A DNA stretch of 64,000 nt from Paralvinella palmiformis (Eukaryota; Annelida; Polychaeta; Terebellida; Alvinellidae). Shown piece by piece: positions 26,395-36,227 of the stretch (position 1 is its first letter; each line of letters begins with the position of its first letter). The notes under the pieces were generated by a model that saw nothing but the letters and a program-made list of their open reading frames with translations, made no database searches and had not been told where the DNA came from. The stretch lies in assembly GCA_025642065.1 (NCBI GenBank), contig JAODUP010001337.1, positions 1-64,000 of the forward strand, read 5' to 3'. The translations under genes and the position numbers were made by a program.

Positions 26395-26605
26395 ACTGCC
26401 GTGATCTGACTTGGGTGTTTTACACCCAAACTCCACGGCTGTAGGTGATTCGTATTTTGATTTTGCTTGGTAGCTTAGGGACTGGTGAGAATTTACACAT
26501 GTCTCAGCAAGAAAAGTCGCCACTCTAGATTCAGTCCCCTGAAGAAATGTCCAGAGTTTGAATTCACGGTTCGACATTCTCGTGCCTGTGCCTTATAATA
26601 CACAG
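26395..26605 (-). repeat. Dispersed repeat family C, copy 2
   Basis: It is the reverse complement of 831-1000 with an additional internal segment of about 35 bp near 26,530. Its outer end reads TACACAGCTAAAATACAC and passes into a degenerate AC tract, matching the junction of copy 1. Confidence 0.75.
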
Positions 26606-27146
26606 CTAAAATACACACACATTATATATACACACATATACAACTATCAAAACACCCACACACAAACATCAACACACACTATGAATCTATTCGTAGATTT
26701 GCATTTCATAATGTATGTATATTTGCTTTTATGAAAACAGATGTTGATGAAGCATCCATTTAGAAAAACAGTGAATAGTTGTATCGAATGCATATGTTTA
26801 TTTTCATGAAGGATTTAAATAGTCACTCGTTAGCATTTTGGATAGTTTTAAATTCGTATCGTGGATAGATGGCATGTGCCATTTCTAAGAGCAATTTGTA
26901 ATTTGGTAGTCGTCAACAAAATGAACATATATTTCGTACATACAAATAAAACACATTATCTTTATTGCCAAAAATATACATATTTAAAGAAATTTCATTT
27001 GGTTACATAAGTGAATGAAATAATATAAGTAAACCCCGATCAAGTCTTCACAAACAAACAGACAAGCAAACAAACACACACAGAGAGACATACATACATA
27101 CACACATACACTCACACACATACATACACACACACACACACACACA
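26606..27146. repeat. Degenerate (AC)n tracts flanking unassigned DNA
   Basis: Degenerate AC runs lie at 26,608-26,680 and 27,057-27,146. The second ends exactly at the TA target site of the following element. Between them nothing was recognised. Confidence 0.8.
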
Positions 27147-27148
27147 TA

Positions 27149-27328
27149 CCCTCGCCTCGGAAGATGTACAAACATCATCCTTGTCAATGTTTTTAACACA
27201 TAAAATGAAGTGTTTTGATATCGTATTTGTCCTGACAATGATTAGTGTGTAGTAATATCTTTAGAGGCATAAGTGATCCGGTGTTTGAAAACCTATAACC
27301 GATATGCAAATAAATATATATTTGCAGG
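27149..27328 (+). repeat. Left terminal inverted repeat A (180 bp)
   Basis: It pairs with 29,340-29,519 at the same length of 180 bp. The only difference I noticed is G versus A at about position 27,244. The inner end reads AAATATATATTTGCAGG. Confidence 0.9.
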
Positions 27329-27416
27329 TATATTTGCCTGTAATTACACATATTACCTACTTCTGAGAAAATATGTATTATCTTCTAGAATTTTATTGAT
27401 ATTAGATCAATTAAAG

Positions 27417-27935
27417 CAATATATTTTACGAAAATGTAATAGCCGGTAATGTGTTATTAAAATATGTCTAAAGCTGTTTTTTTAATCAGTCCATGTCAGA
27501 AAATGTAAATATTTCAGAATGTGTGCCTAAAGATCAATTATAAATAGAGAAATACTAGTTACACCATTCCTGGTGTTTACTTTGAGTAGGTAGCATATTC
27601 ATCACTTTTATTGTGATGACTAACTTAATCGACTACATCATTTTATTTATGGATATGTACAAACATGAGGAGAGTGTTTATATAACCAAATATGGCCAAC
27701 CACTCAAAATGAATGTTTGATAATGCAGTGGCCCTTCAATCAATGTAACCGGAAATCAAGAAATATAATCTACCAATTTATATTATAAAATTCTGAAACT
27801 TGTTAAAAATGGATGAAAGCTTACATTGTAATATAATCTCATACCGTTGTCCTGTATCATATGTCAGGTAATATCGTATTGGCATCTATAATGCTGCTTG
27901 AGGTCGAAAGTTTGAACTAACCTAATATCGTCTTT
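27417..27935 (+). repeat. Segment B1 (519 bp, forward)
   Basis: It runs from CAATATATTTTACG to AATATCGTCTTT and matches B3 without a gap. Upstream, 27,329-27,416 is a further part of B that is also present at the far end of B2 but missing before B3. Directly after B1, 27,936-27,969 is a 34-bp piece identical to the inner end of the right terminal repeat, broken off at the start of B2. Confidence 0.9.
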
Positions 27936-27969
27936 CCTGCAAATATATATTTATTTGCATATCGGTTAT

Positions 27970-28598
27970 AAAGACGATATTAGGTTAGTTCAAACTTTCG
28001 ACCTCAAGCAGCATTATAGATGCCAATACGATATTACCTTGTCAGTTCGATATATAATCATTGGAATGATACAGGACAACGGTATGAGATTATATTACAG
28101 TGTAAGCTTTCATCCATTTTTAACAAGTTTCAGAATTTTATTATATAAATTGGTAGATTATATTTCTTGATTTCCGGTTACATTGATTGAAGGGCCACTG
28201 CATTATCAAACATTCATTTTGAGTGGTTGGCCATATTTGGTTATATAAACACTCTCCTCATGTTTGTACATATCAATAAATAAAATGATGTAGTCGATTA
28301 AGTTAGTCATCACAATAAAAGTGATGAATATGCTACCTACTCAAAGTAAACACCAGGAATGGTGTAACTAGTATTTCTCTATTTATAATTGATCTTTAGG
28401 CACACATTCTGAAATATTTACATTTTCTGACATGGACTGATTAAAAAAACAGCTTTAGACATATTTTAATAACACATTACCGGCTATTACATTTTCGTAA
28501 AATATATTGCTTTAATTGATCCAATATCAATAAAATTCTAGAAGATAATACATATTTTCTCAGAAGTAGGTAATATGTGTAATTACAGGCAAATATAC
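27970..28598 (-). repeat. Segment B2 (about 629 bp, reverse)
   Basis: It is the reverse complement of B1 plus 27,329-27,416. It has about 21 extra bases near 28,040-28,060, around TCAGTTCGATATAT. It shares TATCAATAAATAAAATG with B3 instead of the B1 variant. The sequence beyond it (28,599-28,704) resembles the flank of the diverged copy near 14,890-14,990, so B2 may be nearest to the ancestral arrangement. Confidence 0.87.
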
Positions 28599-28704
28599 TG
28601 CTATGTTTCAAAATATTTAAATATATAATCCTGTTTACAATTTAGACATTTACATATCTAAGACCACATAAGTATATTGATAAATAATAATCTAGCATTT
28701 TTAA

Positions 28705-28744
28705 CTTGAGTTCGAAAGTGAATTTACTTTTAGAAATAATATGA

Positions 28745-28784
<40 letters not shown>

Positions 28785-28820
28785 TCATATGAATTTTAGA
28801 AATTCACTTTCGAACTCAAG
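28705..28820. repeat. Hairpin C with an (AT)n core
   Basis: CTTGAGTTCGAAAGTGAATT on the left pairs with AATTCACTTTCGAACTCAAG on the right. The arms also share ATGAGTATAT/ATATACTCAT around an AT core. The right arm joins directly to B3, so the hairpin marks a rearrangement joint. Confidence 0.9.
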
Positions 28821-29339
28821 CAATATATTTTACGAAAATGTAATAGCCGGTAATGTGTTATTAAAATATGTCTAAAGCTGTTTTTTTAATCAGTCCATGT
28901 CAGAAAATGTAAATATTTCAGAATGTGTGCCTAAAGATCAATTATAAATAGAGAAATACTAGTTACACCATTCCTGGTGTTTACTTTGAGTAGGTAGCAT
29001 ATTCATCACTTTTATTGTGATGACTAACTTAATCGACTACATCATTTTATTTATTGATATGTACAAACATGAGGAGAGTGTTTATATAACCAAATATGGC
29101 CAACCACTCAAAATGAATGTTTGATAATGCAGTGGCCCTTCAATCAATGTAACCGGAAATCAAGAAATATAATCTACCAATTTATATAATAAAATTCTGA
29201 AACTTGTTAAAAATGGATGAAAGCTTACACTGTAATATAATCTCATACCGTTGTCCTGTATCATATGTCAGGTAATATCGTATTGGCATCTATAATGCTG
29301 CTTGAGGTCGAAAGTTTGAACTAACCTAATATCGTCTTT
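28821..29339 (+). repeat. Segment B3 (519 bp, forward)
   Basis: It matches B1 base for base apart from about three substitutions and leads straight into the intact right terminal repeat. Confidence 0.9.
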
Positions 29340-29519
29340 CCTGCAAATATATATTTATTTGCATATCGGTTATAGGTTTTCAAACACCGGATCACTTATG
29401 CCTCTAAAGATATTACTACACATTAATCATTGTCAGGACAAATACGATATCAAAACACTTCATTTTATGTGTTAAAAACATTGACAAGGATGATGTTTGT
29501 ACATCTTCCGAGGCGAGGG
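29340..29519 (-). repeat. Right terminal inverted repeat A' (180 bp)
   Basis: It is the reverse complement of 27,149-27,328 and ends GGCGAGGG before a TA. A conserved short frame appears in both A repeats in opposite directions, but only because the DNA is duplicated; no known protein motif is present. Confidence 0.9.
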
Positions 29520-29521
29520 TA

Positions 29522-30055
29522 TTACAGTCTAGTCATATCCATATATTATAGTTCTAAGATAACCTATTATTCTCAATTAATACATAGCTGTACAATCCTT
29601 CATTGTCATCATATATGGCTTACATCCATTTGAAAATATATGTCATCATAATTACACAAAATATCTGAAGATATTTTGATAGCATTCCATTAGACAGTAG
29701 TCAGTCAGACTTGATAACCTTATATAATATGGTGGCATTTAGAATTGATAAGGATTATTTGGAGAAAGTTATGACGAGACAATTGCACTCTGTATGATTA
29801 ACTTAAGTGGACGATTGGTCTGTGTGATGACATATGGTGTCTTCCTATAGAACTAAAGGCAGAGTTTGTAAAGTTGACCAATACATCACTATCTACTGTC
29901 AGCCAAGAAGAAACCCCAATTTAAAATCGTATTACAAATATGAAGACCGCCGTTCAAGAAGCACATTATTAGTTTGTTCAATGATTGCGTCAATTCAACA
30001 TAATTGGAATTGTGAGGATCGTTTTAGAAGTTATGATTGTAAGCCAATGATACAC

Positions 30056-30058
<3 letters not shown>
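29522..30058. other. Unassigned DNA right of the foldback element
   Basis: No motif was recognised. The 101-codon frame from 29,834 runs into the AT microsatellite. Confidence 0.5.
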
Positions 30059-30120
<62 letters not shown>

Positions 30121-30134
30121 ATATATATATATAC
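30059..30134. repeat. (AT)n microsatellite
   Basis: About 76 bp of AT with one TTTT break. Confidence 0.97.
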
Positions 30135-30966
30135 AATAATTGTGATGCCAAATTCAGATCTAACTTAGACTATAGTATGGCATACTCTCATCATAATCAC
30201 TTATATACACCATTATTAATAAACCAAACTTTATATTCCACTATTAGCTTATGAGTAGACACAGTAATTAGCTTGAATATCAGAAGAAATCATGTTAAAA
30301 TATATTTATTAGTTTTGTGATATCTTGCCACAATTAGTGTATGATAAATATAAATATATGATCATATATACTTGAATAATTCCTTGTTTCTATATTCTTT
30401 GCTGAGACGTGAGTAAAGCACAAGTAAATATGAGCGTAACCTGATTAAACGACGAAATCATTACAGGATCAAAATAATGTTATGTCTAGAAATAATATAG
30501 CATATATCGTTAATGGAATTGTTTATTAGTAACTGGTATGAAGAAAAAAGAGTTCGTCCTCAGTTAAGTGGCTATATATGATTATTGAATAAACTCATCT
30601 TTATCGCAAATCTTTTGTTGTTGTTGATATTAGCACACACGATCACACACATGGATCCATGGCAAGTGAGAATCCAATGATCCCTATCGTCAAGAGGCCA
30701 ATACCAATAATCTAGGCTAATTGTACTAGTAGTACACATAGTGAAGGATCCATCCGATTGGTTCATATCGAGTCGAATCCTGAACAGTAGTTCATATCAG
30801 TAGCAGTAATAATCCTTGTCAGGGACACATATCATAAATCAACTATGTCAAGGGTGTAAAGTATAAATAAATTAACGTTAAATATGGAGTAAACCATCCG
30901 ATGTGTACCTCGTGAAAACCCGAACTCCAGAACCGTAGTTTTTTTTATACATTAGGATATTCGAAT
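30135..30966. other. Unassigned AT-rich DNA
   Basis: No feature was recognised. Confidence 0.5.
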
Positions 30967-30967
30967 T

Positions 30968-31101
30968 TTGTTGTTTATAGAATAGCTGTTTTACATTAGC
31001 ACTGCTGTTTTTTTAATGTTATAGTAAGCTGTTGAGAGTCAAACATTCTCAGAACGACTGGTCGTTTCCTGATATTGGTTTTCTGTTACACAGAGTCCAC
31101 G
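30968..31101 (+). repeat. Inverted repeat partner of 34,218-34,352
   Basis: This 134-bp stretch runs from TTTGTTGTTTATAGAATAGC to TGTTACACAGAG. Its reverse complement lies at 34,218-34,352 with only a few differences, mostly in the length of an internal T/A run. The pair encloses about 3.1 kb that includes a SINE-B and block P. It could be two inverted copies of a short repeat or the ends of a larger element. Confidence 0.82.
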
Positions 31102-31419
31102 TTCACTATCTATACATATTTCTTTAATATACAAAGTAAACAAGTGAGATTCTTTGACTGCGTGTAGGTAACATTTGGGAGTTATGGTAGACAGCATAGG
31201 GAACAGTGTTAAAAAAACTAAATATTGTCGGGATTATACCCCGGAGCCTTCATATATATAGAACAAGGAGATTCCGATTGCAATAAATGAGCATGAACAT
31301 TTTACATAATTTGGTTAAGCCAGATAGCATCCAGTATTTGTATATATTAGCATTAATGGAAAGATAAGACTGTCTATTAACATAATTTACTGATACTGTT
31401 TACTGTCAACCTGAATGAT
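31102..31419. other. Unassigned DNA
   Basis: No feature was recognised. Confidence 0.5.
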
Positions 31420-31840
31420 GTCTGAAAAAAAAAAATTTAACATGGGGGGGGTTAATTCTGCTTTTATTGACTACCCTTTAATTTAGGGTTGGTGAAATCC
31501 TTCAGTTTAAAACATTCAGGGGAAAAAAAATTTATCCCCAATACATTACTGAAAACTTTAATTCAGGATTATTTTAAATTAACGTGAGTTAATCATTAGA
31601 GGAAAAAAATTCGCCAAAAAGATAAGATCATAATCCCCAAAATCATTAATTTTTAACAATTTTAACAACAACAAAAAACCCCAATCACAAATCAATGTTT
31701 AATAATAATAATTTTAAAAAAAAAACAACAACAATAATAATAATAATGATAATATTATTATTAATTATTTTATTAAATTCTTTTATTAAATTTTTAAAAT
31801 TAAACTTCTTTCGAGGATATTGGAGCTATAGATGTCTTGT
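31420..31840. other. Homopolymer-rich stretch, doubtful sequence quality
   Basis: Within about 400 bases there are runs of ten A, eight G, eight A, seven A and ten A, plus many short A or T runs. This is unlike the surrounding DNA and is typical of weakly polished long-read consensus. Nothing coding was recognised. Confidence 0.55.
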
Positions 31841-31843
31841 AAC

Positions 31844-31844
<1 letters not shown>

Positions 31845-31891
<47 letters not shown>

Positions 31892-31892
31892 G
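31845..31892. repeat. (ATT)n microsatellite
   Basis: About 45 bp of ATT repeats; poly-Ile frames are artefacts. Confidence 0.95.
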
Positions 31893-31985
31893 CGTTTTAG
31901 CCATTTCAAATTAAAAATAAATACATTTCGAAAAAAATTAAATATTGATAACTGCATAACAGAAAACGTGAAACACAATAATGTC
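31893..31985 (+). repeat. Dispersed repeat, partner of 50,190-50,285
   Basis: AAATTAAAAATAAATACATT followed by TCG, and later words in the same order, are shared with 50,190-50,285. Both copies follow AAT/ATT-rich DNA. Class unknown. Confidence 0.6.
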
Positions 31986-32399
31986 TTTCCAAGAATAAAA
32001 TATAAGTTACAATTCAAAACTAAATAAATGCTAGAATAATCAGTTGTTAAATAATTATAATTCTTTGACAATAAGTTGGACATCAACATACCTTTTTGAT
32101 AATTAAATATGCGATTTTTAATATGAAGACGAAGCAATGAAAGCTATGAATCCAGATTTCTAGAAAGGTACCCGCAGGAATATGTCCGGATGAGATGTTT
32201 ATCTCCACGCGAATATGTACAGTGTCTTATTTCGTACATGTACTAACAATCTTAATTGACTTGTTCTCTTACTAACGACCTTCGGGAAATTGATACTGAT
32301 TGATGTAATTTAGTAACTGTTTAATACTTTTATTAATAAAGCGATATCCTCAGATAAACAATTCAATGTTCTCCATCCGGCCACGCCTCAACGACGGTC

Positions 32400-32545
32400 A
32401 GTGCCTGTATTGCCGAGCGACCTCCAAAGAAAATGAGGCGATGTCAAAGACGAAACAATCTTCAGATGTGCCCACGCCAAGATTCGAACACGGGTGGTAG
32501 TGATCACTGGTTCAACACACTACCGCTAGACCACGGAGGCCCCCC
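32400..32545 (-). mobile_element. tRNA-derived SINE (SINE-B), copy 2
   Basis: Read on the minus strand: CTCCGTGGTCTAGCGGTAG carries an A box, GTGTTCGAATCTT a B box, and GCACATCTGAAGATTG starts the body. It is the best-preserved head of this family in the window. The end of block P touches its head side. Confidence 0.85.
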
Positions 32546-32924
32546 AATCGAGGACACGAGGAAGACGAGGAACGTGTTAAGAACGATGAAAAACGACTTG
32601 CATGATACGATCTCACCATTCACAACAACAATCTAACAGACCACCATTAACTCATTCTTTAAAAAGGTGTTTGAGTAACAGTTGCGAAGTGTTTTATGAT
32701 GTGATTGTCTCTCCAAAACAACCTAATAGTTCCCATTATTATTGATTACCATCTGCCAAATATTTAGTACATACAGACAATTAGCTTGGATGGATGCGAC
32801 TAGATAACATCACACTCTGTCGGTTATCAGAAATATCAAAAACAGCAAAAAAACACGATAGCATAATTAATAGCGATTAATCATGATCAGAGGCAAGGAG
32901 ACGGTAACATATAATTCCCGATTT

Positions 32925-32930
<6 letters not shown>

Positions 32931-33001
<71 letters not shown>
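32931..33001. repeat. (AT)n microsatellite
   Basis: About 70 bp of pure AT inside block P. Confidence 0.97.
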
Positions 33002-33003
<2 letters not shown>

Positions 33004-33726
33004 CTTCAATATTCGATATTAATCTTTGAACATTACTACAAAAGATACTATTTTTTTAAGAAAATAAGAGATCATCCACTTCTAATATTCCACTTCTAAA
33101 ATGTGAAAATATGACATTAATTAAATCGATACACAGGCTTCAGCAACAGCAGTTGAGTATTTAATCCACTGTTTTTCTATGATAATATGACAGAGACATC
33201 CAGCAAGTTACATATTCGTAAGGTGAAAAATAAACTATGAATAATACTTGCTAATAATTATATGGGTGAAGAATATTTTAAGTTGAGAGTAGCTGTGTAC
33301 CTGTGTCCTATAACAATAGCTAGATAATAATACTGGATTACTGTAAGTAGGAAACGAGGACGATGAATTATGTAATATTCGATATCTAGACCGAACATAA
33401 TGCCACAGTACAAACTATCACAGGACATAATCCCATAAAGTTAAAATAGGGAAACAAATCCCACACATTATATTTAAAAAACACTGTTTTGTTCTTATTT
33501 ATTAATATACACACTATAATTATAGGACTATTTTTCTTTATTTACTACTGCGTAGATTAATGAAATGACAGGATTGAACAAAAATAGTGAAATAATGTCT
33601 GGAAATCTCCACAAAGATATTGAAACGAATAATGTATTTAATCTGATTCAGTTTTCAAAGAGTATCTTCCTTGGGTTAGCTCAAGCAAGCCCATTTAATT
33701 GATAACATTAATAGTTGTTGTCATTG

Positions 33727-33768
33727 GAGCCCATTGAAACATAAATTGCAATTTGTATCAATGGGCTC
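33727..33768. repeat. 42-bp near-perfect palindrome
   Basis: GAGCCCATTGA and TCAATGGGCTC pair, and the pairing continues through AAATTGCAATTT at the centre with only a few mismatches. No T run follows and no gene is adjacent. Confidence 0.85.
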
Positions 33769-34030
33769 TACTTGAATGCAACAAATTATTGTGATAAAAT
33801 GTAGTTCTCTTATTAACTATGTAATTTAATTGTATCATGTGGGAATTTTCCCCCTTTTCACTTTCTGTGATTATGTCCTGTTGTATATGTCTGGGTAGAT
33901 TTTGTACCGCGGAATTTTGTCTTGTGATATTTTGTCCCAGATTATAATCGTCTGTGTTATGTTCTTCTGTATATGCTGGAAGAATATATTCGAAAATTAA
34001 CGAAAACACGAAACAGGTTTATCGTATTGT

Positions 34031-34217
34031 TGTTGTGTAGTAAAATCTATTACTTAATAATTTTGTAAGTACCCCATAAAATTTACGGAACGTACACACC
34101 ACTGTCACTGCAGCACTCCCCCCCCCCCACAAACATACACACACATACACGTTGAAAATAAAGAGTATTTGAGATGACACACTACATATTTCTGATAACA
34201 AAATTACCCTTTTCTGG
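34031..34217. other. Unassigned DNA with an 11-base C run
   Basis: A C run at 34,118-34,128 is the only notable feature. Confidence 0.5.
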
Positions 34218-34352
34218 ATTTATTCTCTGTGTAACAGAAAGCCAATATCAGGAAACGACCAGTCGTTCTGAGAATGTTTGACTCTCAACAGCTTACTATA
34301 ATATAATAAAAAACAGCAGTACTAATGTAAAACAGCTATTCTATAAACAACA
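34218..34352 (-). repeat. Inverted repeat partner of 30,968-31,101
   Basis: It runs from CTCTGTGTAACAG to TATTCTATAAACAACAAAG as the reverse complement of the earlier copy. A SINE-B begins about 15 bp beyond it. Confidence 0.82.
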
Positions 34353-34366
34353 AAGGTAGGCTAAAT

Positions 34367-34503
34367 TGGCCGACCGTCTTCAAAAGCTAATGAAGCGAAG
34401 TCAAAGATGAAACACCCTTCAGATATGTCCAAGTGGAGATTCGAACTCAGGTGTTAGTGATCTGTGGTCCAACGTGCTACTAGCTAGATCACGGAGACGC
34501 GGG
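34367..34503 (-). mobile_element. tRNA-derived SINE (SINE-B), copy 3
   Basis: Read on the minus strand: CTCCGTGATCTAGCTAGTAG holds a weakened A box, GAGTTCGAATCTCC a B box, and CATATCTGAAGGGTG starts the body. Its head faces a GT microsatellite from about 34,515. Confidence 0.82.
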
Positions 34504-34504
34504 C

Positions 34505-34612
34505 GGAGAGGGCGCGTGTGTGTATAACTTTGTTTTTTTGTGTGTGTGTTATATTGTGTGTGTTGTGTGTGTGTGTGTGTGTGTGTGTTAACATTCATGT
34601 GTGTGTAAGTCG
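34505..34612. repeat. Degenerate (GT)n microsatellite
   Basis: GT runs interrupted by T runs and TATATTG steps, touching the tRNA-like head of SINE-B copy 3. Confidence 0.9.
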
Positions 34613-34614
34613 CC

Positions 34615-35165
34615 AATCTCAGTTATCAACACTAAATATACATCCAGGTTCAGCTGTACATTTAATCAACCATTTGGCAGCGGGCTTAAAATGATCTGAG
34701 TAATCAATACAGTTCTATGTTCAAACATTGGTATAATTAAGTAATCTATAATTTGACGATATTTACGTGACATATTGGCTAATCATGGGATAAAGATTCT
34801 TTGGGTTTTATAATCATTTGATAAAGGAGTTAGCCACCAAATAATGTCTTTAATGTGCTAATTATCCCCTTTCGTACTTCGTCTTAACCGGCTCTAGTCC
34901 ATACAGCGGCATTTATGCCAGGGGTTGATCTAATTAACACGGCATAACCTGACCTAATGTATTATATGTGTTTGGAGAGTCGGCATAGCGTGTAATATAT
35001 TTGGCGTTTCTCTCGTGAGATATAAGTCAATGATACAAACAATGGGAGGATGTCACAACAAACAGGTTGATCTGGTAATTGACTTGACTGATAAGCCGAC
35101 ATGATGTATTTAGTTTCGGTTAATTTGCGGCTAATATTTTACTAACGATATTATGAGATATATCT
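34615..35165 (+). repeat. Block Q, copy 1
   Basis: It matches 50,760-51,150 through GACGATATTTACGTGACA, AATCATTTGATAAA, TTAGCCACCAAA, GTTGATCTAATTAAC, CAATGGGAGGATGTCACAAC and TTTCGGTTAATTTGC in the same order. Its first 100 bp also match 40,600-40,725. No frame is conserved among the copies. Confidence 0.82.

Positions 35166-35170
<5 letters not shown>

Positions 35171-35229
<59 letters not shown>
35171..35229. repeat. (AT)n microsatellite
   Basis: About 58 bp of AT between block Q and repeat X. Confidence 0.97.
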
Positions 35230-35232
<3 letters not shown>

Positions 35233-35249
35233 TAGAGTACATTTACATA

Positions 35250-35445
35250 CATCTATTTGGGTGATAAATACTGTAATCATGATTTAATCATGTTTATATA
35301 GCCACATAATCGTAATTGTAATCCAATACAATCGTTATTCATATAATCATAGTTATAATCGTGATATTGTCAAGTGTACATCTTTTCGTGACCGGTTACT
35401 TTAATCATGTAATCGATCTAAATCTGTACAGTTTGTCACATACAT
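35250..35445 (-). repeat. Dispersed repeat X, copy 2
   Basis: Its reverse complement matches 7,750-7,944, including ATCATGATTACAGTAT and CACCCAAATAGATG. It sits between Q and R in copy 1 and is absent from the other Q-R sets, so it is probably a separate insertion. Confidence 0.72.
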
Positions 35446-35690
35446 ATTTATTTATATTAAGTAAACCAGGTGCATGTTATTGATGTGGATTGTCGTTAAT
35501 ACTAAGGGATTTTAAAACTCTTTCATCAATTCACAACATATTTCTAGTTGAAGGATATGTCAGTCAAGTTTGAATTAAGTTAATATAAAATTATAGAACA
35601 TCCCAGTCTTCAACTGCTTGACCGCAAATATATATGTTACAGTGAAAAGGCCATAACTCATCTTTTTCTGATTCAATCAATTAAATAACA
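35446..35690. other. Unassigned DNA
   Basis: No second copy was found. Confidence 0.4.
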
Positions 35691-36120
35691 GCTGTCTACG
35701 CAGATAATATGCATTACTAACTTGAGTGTTTATACAGCACAAACTAATTATATAATGGTTTGAAATTTTTACTCTATATTTTCTCGTTACTTTGGATATC
35801 ACTTGCTCGTGTAGATCCCGAGTACAATGCCACTGTGGGTAATTAACTTTTTGACACCAGTGTCTGTTCAGAGAACAGTTGATATATAATTTATTGGCAA
35901 AAAACTGGACCTGGCTCTCTGGCCGTTTTTGTTATGCCACCATCGACCGGTGATAAATGCCCTCTGATGCTAAGTAACGTTATGAGGCTATATTTTGGTG
36001 CCAAATGGGACAAGCCACTCTATTAGAGTTTGAGTGAAAATTTAGTATAAAAGGACCAGTCTACTCCAGCCGAAAAGTTGGTCACAAATCAGATAGGAGT
36101 GAACTAAAAAGTTGTGTAAC
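35691..36120 (+). repeat. Block R, copy 1
   Basis: It matches 40,735-41,160 and 51,170-51,575 in order: an ATGCATTACTAAC-like lead, TATATTTTCTCG, CGGTGATAAATG, TAACGTTATGAGGCTAT, GGTGCCAAATGGGACAAGCC, a TTTGAGTGA region and a GTGAACTAAA end. The core (from about 35,812) occurs also inverted at 6,966-7,350. An AC-AT microsatellite begins at 36,121. Confidence 0.83.
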
Positions 36121-36139
36121 TATCACACACACACTCACA

Positions 36140-36206
<67 letters not shown>
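36121..36206. repeat. (AC)n(AT)n microsatellite at the end of R
   Basis: A short AC run followed by about 62 bp of AT; R ends in an AC tract in all four copies. Confidence 0.95.
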
Positions 36207-36207
<1 letters not shown>

Positions 36208-36227
36208 GTAGATTATAGTGTTTGTAT

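Larger units (their letters stand above)
27149..29519. mobile_element. TA-flanked foldback element with nested inverted copies
   Basis: The element begins CCCTCGCCTCGG and ends CCGAGGCGAGGG, with TA at 27,147-27,148 and again at 29,520-29,521. That fits insertion at a TA target, as used by Tc1/mariner-like and several MITE groups. Its ends are 180-bp inverted repeats that differ at about one position. The interior holds segment B three times: B1 forward, B2 reverse, B3 forward. B1 and B3 have equal length (519 bp) and differ at only about three sites. B2 is slightly longer and carries an extension seen also in the diverged copy at 14.2-15 kb. No transposase frame is present. The pattern suggests a non-autonomous element rearranged by template switching or faulty gap repair. 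An assembly artefact is possible, but the intact ends and target duplication argue against one at the outer edges. Confidence 0.85.
32546..34030 (+). repeat. Block P, copy 1
   Basis: It matches 39,225-40,570 in the same order. Shared landmarks are an AACGATGAAA-like start, CAACAACAATC, TACATACAGACAATTAGCTT followed by GGATGGATG, a GTCGGTTATCA region, a GAATTATGTAATATTCG region and an ATATTCGAAAATTAAC end. Copy 1 has an AT microsatellite (32,931-33,001) and extra sequence at about 33,420-33,955; copy 2 has about 260 extra bp at 39,430-39,690. Confidence 0.75.

Noticed and set aside
26984..29633. Conserved short protein at 26,984-27,238 (minus) and 29,430-29,633 (plus)
   Set aside because: Identity is due to the 180-bp terminal inverted repeats; the frames end in unrelated flanks and carry no known motif.
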